DNA from: Paenibacillus sp. FSL K6-3182
Lineage (GTDB): Bacteria > Bacillota > Bacilli > Paenibacillales > Paenibacillaceae
Assembly (NCBI RefSeq): GCF_037976325.1
Contig: NZ_CP150265.1
Coordinates: 3,901,501 to 3,965,500 of the forward strand
DNA length: 64,000 nucleotides
Direction: 5' to 3'
Notes under the pieces: model-generated
Database searches by the model: none
Told to the model about the DNA's origin: nothing
Seen by the model: only the letters and a program-made list of their open reading frames with translations
Translations under genes and position numbers: made by a program
Shown: positions 16,568 to 23,521 of the stretch, in pieces
How positions within the stretch are numbered: the first letter of the stretch is position 1
How the letters are laid out: every line of letters begins with the position of its first letter

Positions 16568-17130
16568 ACAAAATTGATGAAATTTTAAATTACAATAAAG
16601 AATTTGTTGAGAACCGGAAATACGAGAAATATTCCACGAGCAAATATCCAAACAAAAGAATGGTCATCGTTACTTGTATGGATACAAGGCTGACAGAAAT
16701 GCTACCGAAAGCTATGAATCTCAAAAATGGCGATGCCAAAATCATTAAAAACGCTGGTGCTATCGTGACACAGCCTTTTGGCAATATTATGCGTAGTGTC
16801 CTTGTCGCATTATATGAGCTGCAAGCCGACGAAGTATTTGTCATCGGGCATAGCAATTGCGGAATGACTGGTCTCAACCCTGAACTCATCATTCAGCATA
16901 TGGAAGAGCGTGGAGTTTCAAATGAGACGATTACAACCTTAAAGCATTCAGGCCTTAATCTGATGCGCTGGCTGACTGGCTTCGACAACGTCAGAGACAG
17001 TGTTCTAAACAGTGTAAGCATCATCCGCAATCACCCCCTGCTGCCTGCCAATATTTTAGTTCATGGATTGATTATTGATTCCGAAACTGGTGAACTAGAG
17101 CTTGTAGACGCTGCAACATCTCAATCGTAA
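16564..17130 (+). CDS. Beta-class carbonic anhydrase
   Basis: The enzyme interconverts CO2 and bicarbonate in the cytoplasm. The zinc ligands and the catalytic Asp/Arg dyad are visible: C-M-D-T-R (VTCMDTRLTEM) and H-S-N-C-G (VIGHSNCGMTG). NAGAIVTQPFGNIMRSV forms the conserved active-site strand and helix. The length of 188 aa fits the short clade common in Firmicutes. The start overlaps the yqkB-like stop (ATGA). The GGAGGAGCAGC before it is a good ribosome site. A strong terminator follows. Confidence 0.95.
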   Translation: MNKIDEILNYNKEFVENRKYEKYSTSKYPNKRMVIVTCMDTRLTEMLPKAMNLKNGDAKIIKNAGAIVTQPFGNIMRSVLVALYELQADEVFVIGHSNCGMTGLNPELIIQHMEERGVSNETITTLKHSGLNLMRWLTGFDNVRDSVLNSVSIIRNHPLLPANILVHGLIIDSETGELELVDAATSQS

Positions 17131-17138
17131 TCAAACAA

Positions 17139-17188
17139 AACGGGAACACAGCGGTTAATCTATCATACCGCTACGTTCCCGTTTTTTT
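17139..17188. terminator. Terminator between convergent carbonic anhydrase and DUF309 genes
   Basis: An outer stem CGGGAAC/GTTCCCG (17141-17147 with 17175-17181) and an inner stem AGCGGT/ACCGCT are followed by seven T on the plus strand. The A run on the left gives a usable T tract for the minus strand too. It overlaps the last codons of the DUF309 gene. Confidence 0.9.
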
Positions 17189-17697
17189 GCTTCATAAGCT
17201 GCAAGCCTAGCTGCTATCACATCAGATCTGTCTCTTTTTGAATGCCTGTGAATGATTGCTTCATCATCTAATGGGCTCGTAGTTCCCCAAATCAATCCTC
17301 TTTGATCACACATCTGCTTGCACAATAAAACGACGTCTTCGTTTACAATTTGCAAATTAAAATCTGTATAGGGAGTTTCGTCCTCTGCCTGCAAATAAGC
17401 CAATCTTGCACTTAATTGCATCTGCAAGCTATTCTTACCTAAACCAAGCTCATTAAGCGGGGCTGCAGACAATCTGCGATCTGCTTGCGTTAGCATTTTG
17501 ACTGCGCCGCGAACATTGCCTCTGCGCTCGTGATAGAGGCCAACAGCCAGCTGTATAAGTCCAACCCAAGTTTCTGCAAATCGATCACCGGGATTCTCTT
17601 TCCAGTACTCCTCCAGAAGCTCGTGACATTCGAAATAATCTCTGGATGCATGGAACTCCACTAAATAAGCAATATACGCTTTCGGAAAAGAAATCAT
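17155..17697 (-). CDS. DUF309 domain-containing protein
   Basis: A small all-helical protein (180 aa) with the DUF309 signature: FHASRDYFECHELLEEYWK, then WVGLIQLAVGLYHERRGN, then GAVKMLTQADRRL. The conserved H-x(n)-E-C-H-E pattern suggests metal or phosphate binding, but function is unknown. The frame opens at 17733. The ATG at 17695-17697, with GGAGG five bases upstream (MISFPKAYIAYLVEF), is the supported start. The last ~35 residues are basic and variable. Confidence 0.85.
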   Translation of the reverse strand: MISFPKAYIAYLVEFHASRDYFECHELLEEYWKENPGDRFAETWVGLIQLAVGLYHERRGNVRGAVKMLTQADRRLSAAPLNELGLGKNSLQMQLSARLAYLQAEDETPYTDFNLQIVNEDVVLLCKQMCDQRGLIWGTTSPLDDEAIIHRHSKRDRSDVIAARLAAYEAKKRERSGMID

Positions 17698-17889
17698 AAA
17701 AACCTCCAAATGACTTGTTCCAATCGAATTCATCGTTTCATTAATAATAAAAATATTAGCATATGTCGCTTATACTTTCATACATTTAAACCAATCCTAT
17801 AGAAATAAATGAAACCATCATGTCTATTAGCCGTATATTATCTATGTTTGTAAAGAATGTATTAAAGATATCAGGAGGAGAAAACACAG

Positions 17890-18306
17890 ATGAAAAAGGG
17901 ATTCATGGTCATGCTGGCACTCACACTATTCATCACACTAGGTTTCGGACAGTATGCCGATGCAAAACCACGAGGCGGAATGAAATCTCCGAAACAAAGC
18001 GTTACGCAAAACCCTAAGAAATCGGATAACGTTAATCAATCGAATCCAGGCAAGAAAGCTGGAGCAACTACTGGCGCTACAAAACCTGGATTTTTTAGCG
18101 GCGGCGGCTTGATGAAAGGCCTAATGATTGGCGGTTTGGCAGGCTTGATGTTCGGCGGTTTGTTCGCGGGCATGGGCGCATTCGGTAATATTCTTGGTCT
18201 AATGATTAATTTAATGGCTATTTTCGCCATCATCATGCTCATACGTGTAGCATTCGTATATCTGCGCAGCAAGCGTAACCCGCCAGATCAACGGAGACCC
18301 TACTAA
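17890..18306 (+). CDS. Small secreted or membrane protein with signal peptide and Gly-rich membrane segments
   Basis: 138 aa. An N-terminal signal peptide (MKKGFMVMLALTLFITLGFG, cleavage likely after ADA) is followed by a basic, Lys/Asn/Gln-rich linker (about residues 25-65) and FFSGGGLMKGLMIGG. Two adjacent hydrophobic segments come next: a Gly-rich one (LAGLMFGGLFAGMGAFG) and LGLMINLMAIFAIIMLIRVAF. It ends in a basic tail. The arrangement resembles the N-terminal half of bacterial Tim44-like proteins but lacks the Tim44 domain. AGGAGGAG precedes the ATG. It is three bases from the YxcD-like gene and probably co-transcribed. Function unknown. Confidence 0.75.
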   Translation: MKKGFMVMLALTLFITLGFGQYADAKPRGGMKSPKQSVTQNPKKSDNVNQSNPGKKAGATTGATKPGFFSGGGLMKGLMIGGLAGLMFGGLFAGMGAFGNILGLMINLMAIFAIIMLIRVAFVYLRSKRNPPDQRRPY

Positions 18307-18308
18307 TC

Positions 18309-18587
18309 GTGCGCATCTATACAGATGAGATTATAAACGCTATCTGCCTTCATATGTCTGAACGACGGGGAGTTAACCCTACCGATGTGGAAGTGCAGCT
18401 CTCATGGGAAGAAGAGTATGGGTATACGGCCGAGGTTTGGGTGAAGGGCCGCAGCCAGTACATCATTGAAGCGAATATCCTCGAGGCTATCGAGCAATAT
18501 ATGTTCACACAATATAATCGGCGCGTTTTCCGCTCCAACATTACGTTGGATGCAGATGAAGAATTTTGGGCAGACATTTCCGATTAG
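18309..18587 (+). CDS. YxcD family (DUF2653) protein
   Basis: A 92-aa acidic protein matching the YxcD/DUF2653 pattern: IYTDEIINAICLHMSERR, then DVEVQLSWEEEYGYTAEV, then QYIIEANILEAIEQYM. The function of the family is unknown. The start is a GTG at 18309 three bases after the previous stop, with no separate strong ribosome site. Translation probably depends on the upstream gene. A terminator follows directly. Confidence 0.8.
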   Translation: MRIYTDEIINAICLHMSERRGVNPTDVEVQLSWEEEYGYTAEVWVKGRSQYIIEANILEAIEQYMFTQYNRRVFRSNITLDADEEFWADISD

Positions 18588-18591
18588 CTTA

Positions 18592-18652
18592 AAAAAAGCA
18601 TCCAATAGCTTGCATTATCTTACGGATAAGCAGCTAGCGGATGCTTTTTTTT
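18592..18652 (+). terminator. Terminator after the YxcD gene
   Basis: GCATCC (18598-18603) and GGATGC (18639-18644) form the stem base, with an extra AGCTTG/CAGCTA-like inner pairing. They are flanked by seven A on the left and eight T on the right. Confidence 0.85.
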
Positions 18653-18727
18653 GTGCCAAAAAATGCTCTACCAATAATTACTAGAGAAATATTAATAGAT
18701 TTCCAGCAACATCCTCGTCCTCCCTGC

Positions 18728-18772
18728 GTCTAATCATTAGACTAGAGAGGAGTGTATATGACAAATCTATGA
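18728..18772 (+). promoter_or_regulatory. Leader of the GH18 gene: 15-base palindrome and a 4-codon minicistron
   Basis: The perfect palindrome GTCTAATCATTAGAC (18728-18742) sits directly before the strong ribosome site GAGAGGAG. That site is ideally spaced for an ATG at 18758, which opens ATG-ACA-AAT-CTA-TGA (Met-Thr-Asn-Leu-stop). The TGA overlaps the GH18 ATG (18769) as ATGA. The layout suggests that ribosomes load on the minicistron and re-initiate on the main gene, with the palindrome able to mask the site. This is inference. Confidence 0.5.
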
Positions 18773-20688
18773 GAAAAAAAATGAGTACAGCGCTGCTTTT
18801 GCTTTTCTTTTGCCAAACAATCATGACAGCAACGGCAGGCATTGCAGATGCTGCAGCAAATCAAATGACAAAATTCCGTGTTTATCAAAATGACCAAGTG
18901 CTCCGTGAGTTCACTACGGAGGGCCAAGCGATTTCCTATGCTGGGAAATTCGGTTACAGTCATGTCGAGAAAATTGCCGATCGTGCTTGGGTATGGGATA
19001 ACTTCCCTCGTTACAAGGTTTATCAGAACGGTCAAACTCTCCCGAAATGGGAGTTTAGCACTTACAATCAAGCATTATCTGTTGCTAAAAACCTAACTAA
19101 CGTACATATCCGTGATCTTGAAAATATTGGCTGGAGTTATCAATCCTATTCCAAGTTCAAGCTTTATCAAGGCGACAACACTCGTGACAATTGGTCCTTC
19201 CTTACACTTGCTGCCGCTAAGCAGGAAGCCAAAAAATGGGGAAATGCCCATGTAATAGACTTAACAACGAACAAATGGGTTTGGGGAAACCAGACAGCTG
19301 CACAAACTAAAGCACAGCGCGCTGCTGCACCCGTCTATCAGATTACTGTGGATGGGGCACCTGTAGAAGAGTTACCGCTTTACTCCTACCTTCTCGATGC
19401 TATGAATGCCTCATACTCCATTTCTGGCAGTCAGGTATTAAATACAGCAACGAGTATGATCGTTCATTCGAATGTTCCTGCTTATTTAGTAAAACAAAAT
19501 GGTGCCGTGGTCGGCTCTTCTATTAGCTTAGATGGGGCTGTACAGCTTGCGAAAAAAACACCAAATGCAGAAGTTACCTTTAATGAGAAAGTATACTGGT
19601 CCGGTATTCCTTATTTAGCCGTTTATCAAGGCTACAAGAAATTAAGAGCCTTTAATACAAAGACCGGTGCAATTGCGTATGCGAAGGGTTTTGCGAACAG
19701 TACCGTTCAAACGAGCGAAGGCCGTAAAATTTTCAGCAATACCAAAAGCCTAGTTTATATGGGATGGAATGGCAGTGCTACAAGTGCAACGATTATCAGC
19801 CATGTCGCTAATACGCAAGGATTGTCGATTGACTCCCCTACTTGGTTTGAGCTCTCCGCTGCGGATGGATCAATGATCGACACTTCAGATCAAGTAGTCG
19901 TAGACACTTTCAAAGAACAAGGAATTAAAGTAATGCCGCTCGTTCATAATCAATTTAACAAAAAAATGACGACGGAATTTTTAAAGAACAACACCGCCCA
20001 GCAAACATTCATTAAGGCGCTTGTAGCGAAGCTTACTCAGCTCGGTGTTGCAGGCATCAATCTTGATTTCGAAGAGGTCGCTGGAACGGATCGGGCTGCC
20101 TATACCGTCTTTGTTACAGCACTTTCTAAAGCCGTGCATGACAAAGGTATGCAAATATCTATCGATTTGCCACGCGGCAGCTTAAGCTGGAATGATAGAA
20201 CCGCTTACGACCATACCGCTCTATCAGCAGTCGTCGATACGATTATCATTATGGCTTATGATGAGCATTGGAAAGGAAGCGAGGTGCCTGGTTCTGTTGC
20301 TGGCCTCAACTGGGTTGAAGAAGGCGTTAAGCAATTTTTGAGCTATGGCATTCCGCGTAACAAGCTTATGCTAGGCATTCCTTTTTACGTACGAGAATGG
20401 AAGCTTGACAGCACGAATAAGCTAGTCAGCAACCGCGCTATCTTCATGAAGGAAATTCCTAAGCTTATTGCAGATACGAACGCTCAAGGTGAGATGGACC
20501 CGGAATCTGGACAGATGAAATATAAGTATACCAAAGACGGCTTCACCTATTTATTCTGGGCTGAAACCGAAAACACGGTCAAAGCTCGTATCGATATAGC
20601 CAAAACTTACGATTTGGCTGGCGTTGCAGCTTGGCGCCTCGGTTATGAAAACTCTGATTTGTGGACAATGATGCTTCGCAATAAATAA
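18769..20688 (+). CDS. Secreted glycoside hydrolase family 18 protein with N-terminal repeats
   Basis: 639 aa. The signal peptide (about 1-28) ends near ADAAA. Residues 33-325 contain about five degenerate ~60-residue repeats of the pattern (F/Y)-K-V-Y-Q-x-x-Q...A-x-x-Y-A-K...V-x-x-x-x-x-x-W-V-W-D-N, probably a wall- or glycan-binding region. A GH18 TIM barrel starts near residue 328 (SLVYMGWNGS). The catalytic motif is GINLDFEEV, with the acid at about Glu435; MAYDEHW and the LGIPFYVREW strand follow. It resembles YaaH/YvbX-type enzymes that act on N-acetylglucosamine-containing glycans, often in spore cortex or wall (inference). The start is the ATG overlapping a minicistron stop. The nearest ribosome site is 16 bases away. 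Confidence 0.9.
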   Translation: MRKKMSTALLLLFFCQTIMTATAGIADAAANQMTKFRVYQNDQVLREFTTEGQAISYAGKFGYSHVEKIADRAWVWDNFPRYKVYQNGQTLPKWEFSTYNQALSVAKNLTNVHIRDLENIGWSYQSYSKFKLYQGDNTRDNWSFLTLAAAKQEAKKWGNAHVIDLTTNKWVWGNQTAAQTKAQRAAAPVYQITVDGAPVEELPLYSYLLDAMNASYSISGSQVLNTATSMIVHSNVPAYLVKQNGAVVGSSISLDGAVQLAKKTPNAEVTFNEKVYWSGIPYLAVYQGYKKLRAFNTKTGAIAYAKGFANSTVQTSEGRKIFSNTKSLVYMGWNGSATSATIISHVANTQGLSIDSPTWFELSAADGSMIDTSDQVVVDTFKEQGIKVMPLVHNQFNKKMTTEFLKNNTAQQTFIKALVAKLTQLGVAGINLDFEEVAGTDRAAYTVFVTALSKAVHDKGMQISIDLPRGSLSWNDRTAYDHTALSAVVDTIIIMAYDEHWKGSEVPGSVAGLNWVEEGVKQFLSYGIPRNKLMLGIPFYVREWKLDSTNKLVSNRAIFMKEIPKLIADTNAQGEMDPESGQMKYKYTKDGFTYLFWAETENTVKARIDIAKTYDLAGVAAWRLGYENSDLWTMMLRNK

Positions 20689-20692
20689 CATG

Positions 20693-20727
20693 AATAGCCC
20701 CATTCTCCTATGGAGAATGGGGCTATT
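20693..20727. terminator. Bidirectional terminator between GH18 and the histidine kinase
   Basis: A 16-bp stem AATAGCCCCATTCTCC/GGAGAATGGGGCTATT has a two-base centre. It lies between convergent genes. T tracts are weak on both sides, but the stem is very stable. Confidence 0.75.
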
Positions 20728-20741
20728 CTTCATTTATAGAC

Positions 20742-21278
20742 TTATTTCAATTGATCTACGGCAGGGAATTTCAGCAATACCTTCGTCCCCATTCCGAGCT
20801 CGCTATGAAAAGCAATTTTACCCTTTAATGCTTCGACTATCCGAAAGGTTACCAAAATGCCTAAGCCTGTCCCCGTTTCCTTTGTCGTAAAAAAAACGGT
20901 ACCTAACTGCTCTAATTCCTCTCTGGATATACCCTTTCCAGTATCAATAATTTCTATACAAATTTCTTCTTTATAATAATAGGCATTGACAGTCACTTCG
21001 CCTTTATCTGGGATCGCTTCTACCCCATTTTTAATTAGATTTAATATCACTTGAGTCAGCTTCGGTTTGTCTGCCCTTATATAAAGATCCGTTTGATTAC
21101 AGTTTAAGTGGATTTGCACATTTTGAATTAACCCATAAGAATTCATAATTTCCAATGTATGTACCAGAAATCCGGAAATCTCGATTACTTCCAGCTGATC
21201 TGCTTGCGGCTTAGCAAGATTCAAATAATCAGAAATAATATACTCTGCTCTATCCAATTCAGATAAAGCAATATTCAA
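20742..21278 (-). CDS. Histidine kinase, 3' part (HATPase domain), out of frame with its 5' part
   Basis: This frame encodes the end of the dimerisation helix (LDRAEYIISDYLNLAKPQ) and a complete HATPase_c domain. It contains the N box LIKNGVEAIP, G1 IIDTGKGISRE, the F-box region TVFFTTKETGTGLG, and the final G2-like HSELGMGTKVLLKFP. It continues directly from the sensor part upstream, but one frame lower. It can be reached by a -1 shift on the A7 tract, or by re-initiation at a TTG (21276-21278) that overlaps the upstream stop as TTGA. On its own it lacks the phospho-accepting His. It is most likely one gene with a 1-base deletion, a sequencing error or recoding. Confidence 0.85.
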   Translation of the reverse strand: MNIALSELDRAEYIISDYLNLAKPQADQLEVIEISGFLVHTLEIMNSYGLIQNVQIHLNCNQTDLYIRADKPKLTQVILNLIKNGVEAIPDKGEVTVNAYYYKEEICIEIIDTGKGISREELEQLGTVFFTTKETGTGLGILVTFRIVEALKGKIAFHSELGMGTKVLLKFPAVDQLK

Positions 21279-22018
21279 GTAATCCTTTTTTTGTCATCTA
21301 CAGATTCCTTCAACAACTGTAAAAATCCTTTCACTACCGTCAGAGGATTTCGCACCTCGTGAGCAACAGAAGCAGCAATTTGACTTACGATCTTCAATTT
21401 TTCACTACGCTCCAGCTCATTTTTCAAATATGCCGTTTCGATAAAATGCTCTTTCAGTAATATAGAGACACCCATTCCAATAAATGATGCTGCAGCTAAA
21501 ATCGAAATGATAAAAATACAGTCTGAATGAATCTCGTTTGTGTAGGAGTTAATCTCGAGATAGACAAAAAAAGATAAAATGAACACAATAACGGAATAAA
21601 TCGATAAGTTCATACAAATCAGCATGCGTCTGGCAGCTTGTTTTTTACGCAACGACTTTAAAAAAAAGAAACACGGCCCCACACTTAGCAACAATGTTGC
21701 TGTAGAAAGGAAGACATCATCTCCTCCCATACACAAGCAGTATATGATGGCAGCAGCTAGGGCAATAATGCCAGGTAAAATGTACTCGTAGCTATAAATG
21801 ATCAGAACAATTAAAGGAATACTTCTTAAATCGCCATGAAAGTTGCCCATCACATAAACAGGATAAGCCATACAAAGGATAGAGGATGCTCCAAACACAA
21901 ATCCATTTAGAACTTGATAAGAAATTCTATTAATTAATTTATTTCGAGAATAAAAAAATTGTTGGATAAAGATCGGAAAACATATGATAATTAGATGAAT
22001 TAATAATTGATTTATCAT
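21275..22018 (-). CDS. Histidine kinase, 5' part (membrane sensor and H-box)
   Basis: 247 aa. About six membrane segments fill residues 1-190, in an arrangement like the 5TM/LytS-KinB sensor type (early FPIFIQQFFYSR and later YVMGNFHGDLRSIPLIVLIIY). A short linker follows, and then the HisKA H-box SVAHEVRNPLTVVKGFLQLL with the phospho-accepting His. It stops at TGA right after DDKKRIT. The expected continuation KKDYLNIALSELDRAEY is present in the -1 frame. The ATG has only a distant ribosome site (AGGAGAGG, 14 bases away). Together with the 3' part it would make a ~425-aa KinB-like kinase, plausibly feeding sporulation or nutrient sensing (inference). Confidence 0.8.
   Translation of the reverse strand: MINQLLIHLIIICFPIFIQQFFYSRNKLINRISYQVLNGFVFGASSILCMAYPVYVMGNFHGDLRSIPLIVLIIYSYEYILPGIIALAAAIIYCLCMGGDDVFLSTATLLLSVGPCFFFLKSLRKKQAARRMLICMNLSIYSVIVFILSFFVYLEINSYTNEIHSDCIFIISILAAASFIGMGVSILLKEHFIETAYLKNELERSEKLKIVSQIAASVAHEVRNPLTVVKGFLQLLKESVDDKKRIT
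21286..21292 (-). other. A7 homopolymer at the frame break of the histidine kinase
   Basis: On the minus strand the codons GAC-AAA-AAA-AGG lead into the stop. A -1 slip on the A run gives AAG-GAT-TAC-TTG and restores the kinase frame. The lower frame is closed by a TGA just before the run, so the switch must happen within CAAAAAAAGGATTAC. A Shine-Dalgarno-like GAAGGA lies about 12 bases upstream of the run. Confidence 0.7.
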
Positions 22019-22143
22019 ATCTAGATATCAATTCCCTCTCCTTTTTGCTATATTTTCAACATTCTTTTAAACGATCTTGTCACCAGTATAATATCATAAA
22101 AAATAGAAAATAATCATGTAATTTTTGGAAGAAACCAACAAAA

Positions 22144-22168
22144 TAAAAATCCCATGTCATTAGACATG
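22144..22168 (-). terminator. Terminator after the 58-aa membrane protein gene
   Basis: On the minus strand CATGTC-TAAT-GACATG (22153-22168) is followed by GGATTTTTATTTTG. It lies about 90 bases past the small gene's stop. Confidence 0.6.
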
Positions 22169-22257
22169 AGCGAGTTTAAGATATTGGGAACCAAAGCTTA
22201 AGTTCTCTGCTTATTCGCTTTGTTTTTGCTGCCATAAATACGAACTCAGGCTTTAAA

Positions 22258-22434
22258 TTATGTACGCCTTAGATTGTTCAATTTATTTTGAGGAGTAAGT
22301 AAATTTACGTAGGCTTCGTATCCAATAATAGCTACAATCAGTGAACCTATAAAGAAAAGAACAGATCCACCTAACGTAAACAATCTGCCAATAAGCGTTA
22401 TTCTTGCCTCATCAATCTGTTCCTTAGTGTTCAT
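22258..22434 (-). CDS. 58-aa single-pass membrane protein
   Basis: This is a short frame with a very good ribosome site (AAGGAG eight bases before ATG). It encodes MNTKEQIDEARITLIGRLF, then the hydrophobic stretch SVLFFIGSLIVAIIGYEAYV, and a polar tail ending NNLRRT. The predicted topology is one membrane helix (about residues 23-43) with a charged N-terminus. Length, codon use and ribosome site support a real gene. No family is recognised with confidence; it resembles small Bacillales proteins that sit beside sensors or envelope genes. It is transcribed divergently from the DeoR regulator. Confidence 0.65.
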   Translation of the reverse strand: MNTKEQIDEARITLIGRLFTLGGSVLFFIGSLIVAIIGYEAYVNLLTPQNKLNNLRRT

Positions 22435-22633
22435 TTATTTCACTCCTTGTGGACGTATACCCCATTAATTCCCTTTTGATAACATTTAGCGTTTCAATGT
22501 TCTCATAAGCCCATTTCCGACGATATCGTGGAATAAAAATGAATCCATGTTGAAATCAGCTCTTGAACGATCGTGAACAAGGTTCCCCCACCGACACTGA
22601 CCTTCCTTTTCTCAATCCTAACATCCTACAAAT

Positions 22634-22712
22634 TACTTTAACTTACTTATAACTTACTTCTAAATACTTAAATAATACTTTCATTTACTTAAAAAATACG
22701 ATAAACTTACTT
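22634..22712 (+). promoter_or_regulatory. Array of TACTT direct repeats phased at 10.5 bp before the DeoR gene
   Basis: TACTT starts at 22634, 22644, 22655, 22665, 22676, 22686 and 22708. A decayed copy (TACGA) sits at 22697. Spacings are 10, 11, 10, 11, 10, 11 and 11 bases, so all copies lie on one face of the helix. Most are preceded by AACT or AAAT. The last copy, AAACTTACTTACAAGGAGG, runs into the ribosome site. A near copy, AAACTTACTTTAGGAGG, lies before the alkaline phosphatase gene (24760-24776). DeoR-family proteins commonly bind short direct repeats, so this is probably the autoregulatory operator (inference). Confidence 0.7.
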
Positions 22713-22720
22713 ACAAGGAG

Positions 22721-23521
22721 GTGTTCATCATCTATCAAGAGCAGAGATTATTGAAAATACTCGAATATTTAAAAGAACATCAAACGATGAGTGTCATGGA
22801 TATTTGCACCCATCTCGGTGTATCAAGGGATACAGCTCGAAGAGATATCGTTAAATTAGTGCAAGAAGGTGTAGTCAATCGAACACATGGTGGAGTAGCC
22901 TCTCCTCAATTACAGAAGGAGCTTGCTTCCTATCAGGAACGGCTAATTGATGAGACAGATAGCAAAATCAAAATTGGATTGGTGGCAGCAAAGCTCATTC
23001 ATGATCATGAGACGGTCATATTAGACGTTTCTACAACTGTTCAGGCTGTGGCCGAACAAATCTCCGCGAAAAATATTACAGCTATTACTCAGTCCATAGA
23101 CATCGTAAGAATTCTCTCTGATCGAGATGATTTGCAAGTTTATGTACTCGGAGGTTATTTACACGTAAAGAACCGCTTGCTGTATGGTCCCTCCGTAATT
23201 GAAAAGCTTCGTGAAATGAGAGCTGATAAAGTGTTTATTGGCGCCGCTGCGATTCAATCAGATGGGCTCTACTACCCGTTTGAAGAGGATGCTCATATCA
23301 AAAAAGAGATGGCACGCAGATCAGACCAGGTTATCGCTGTAGCTGATTTTACGAAGTTTAAAAACAAGTCGGTTTATCGTTTAGATTTTGACTATATTGA
23401 TATTTTAATTACCGATCAAGAAGTGCCTAGTGAAATAGAAGAAATACTTGATCAGAAAAATATAACAGTTATTTGCTCTGAGATGAACAACAAACTCGAG
23501 GAGGAAAATAAAGATGAATAA
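22721..23521 (+). CDS. DeoR/GlpR family transcriptional regulator
   Basis: The N-terminal winged helix (LKILEYLKEHQTMSVMDIC, recognition helix VSRDTARRDIVKLVQEG, wing RTHGGV) is followed by a DeoRC sensor domain of the ribose-phosphate-isomerase fold (IGLVAAKLIHDHETVILD, VYVLGGYLHVKNRLLYGP, DKVFIGAAAI). Family effectors are sugar phosphates. Followed by nagA with an 8-base overlap, it probably senses an amino-sugar phosphate (inference). The only canonical start is a GTG at 22721, which lies inside the ribosome site AAGGAGGTG. An ATC at 22730 has ideal spacing and gives MYQEQRLLKIL, the usual DeoR N-terminus, so initiation may be non-canonical. Confidence 0.92.
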   Translation: MFIIYQEQRLLKILEYLKEHQTMSVMDICTHLGVSRDTARRDIVKLVQEGVVNRTHGGVASPQLQKELASYQERLIDETDSKIKIGLVAAKLIHDHETVILDVSTTVQAVAEQISAKNITAITQSIDIVRILSDRDDLQVYVLGGYLHVKNRLLYGPSVIEKLREMRADKVFIGAAAIQSDGLYYPFEEDAHIKKEMARRSDQVIAVADFTKFKNKSVYRLDFDYIDILITDQEVPSEIEEILDQKNITVICSEMNNKLEEENKDE

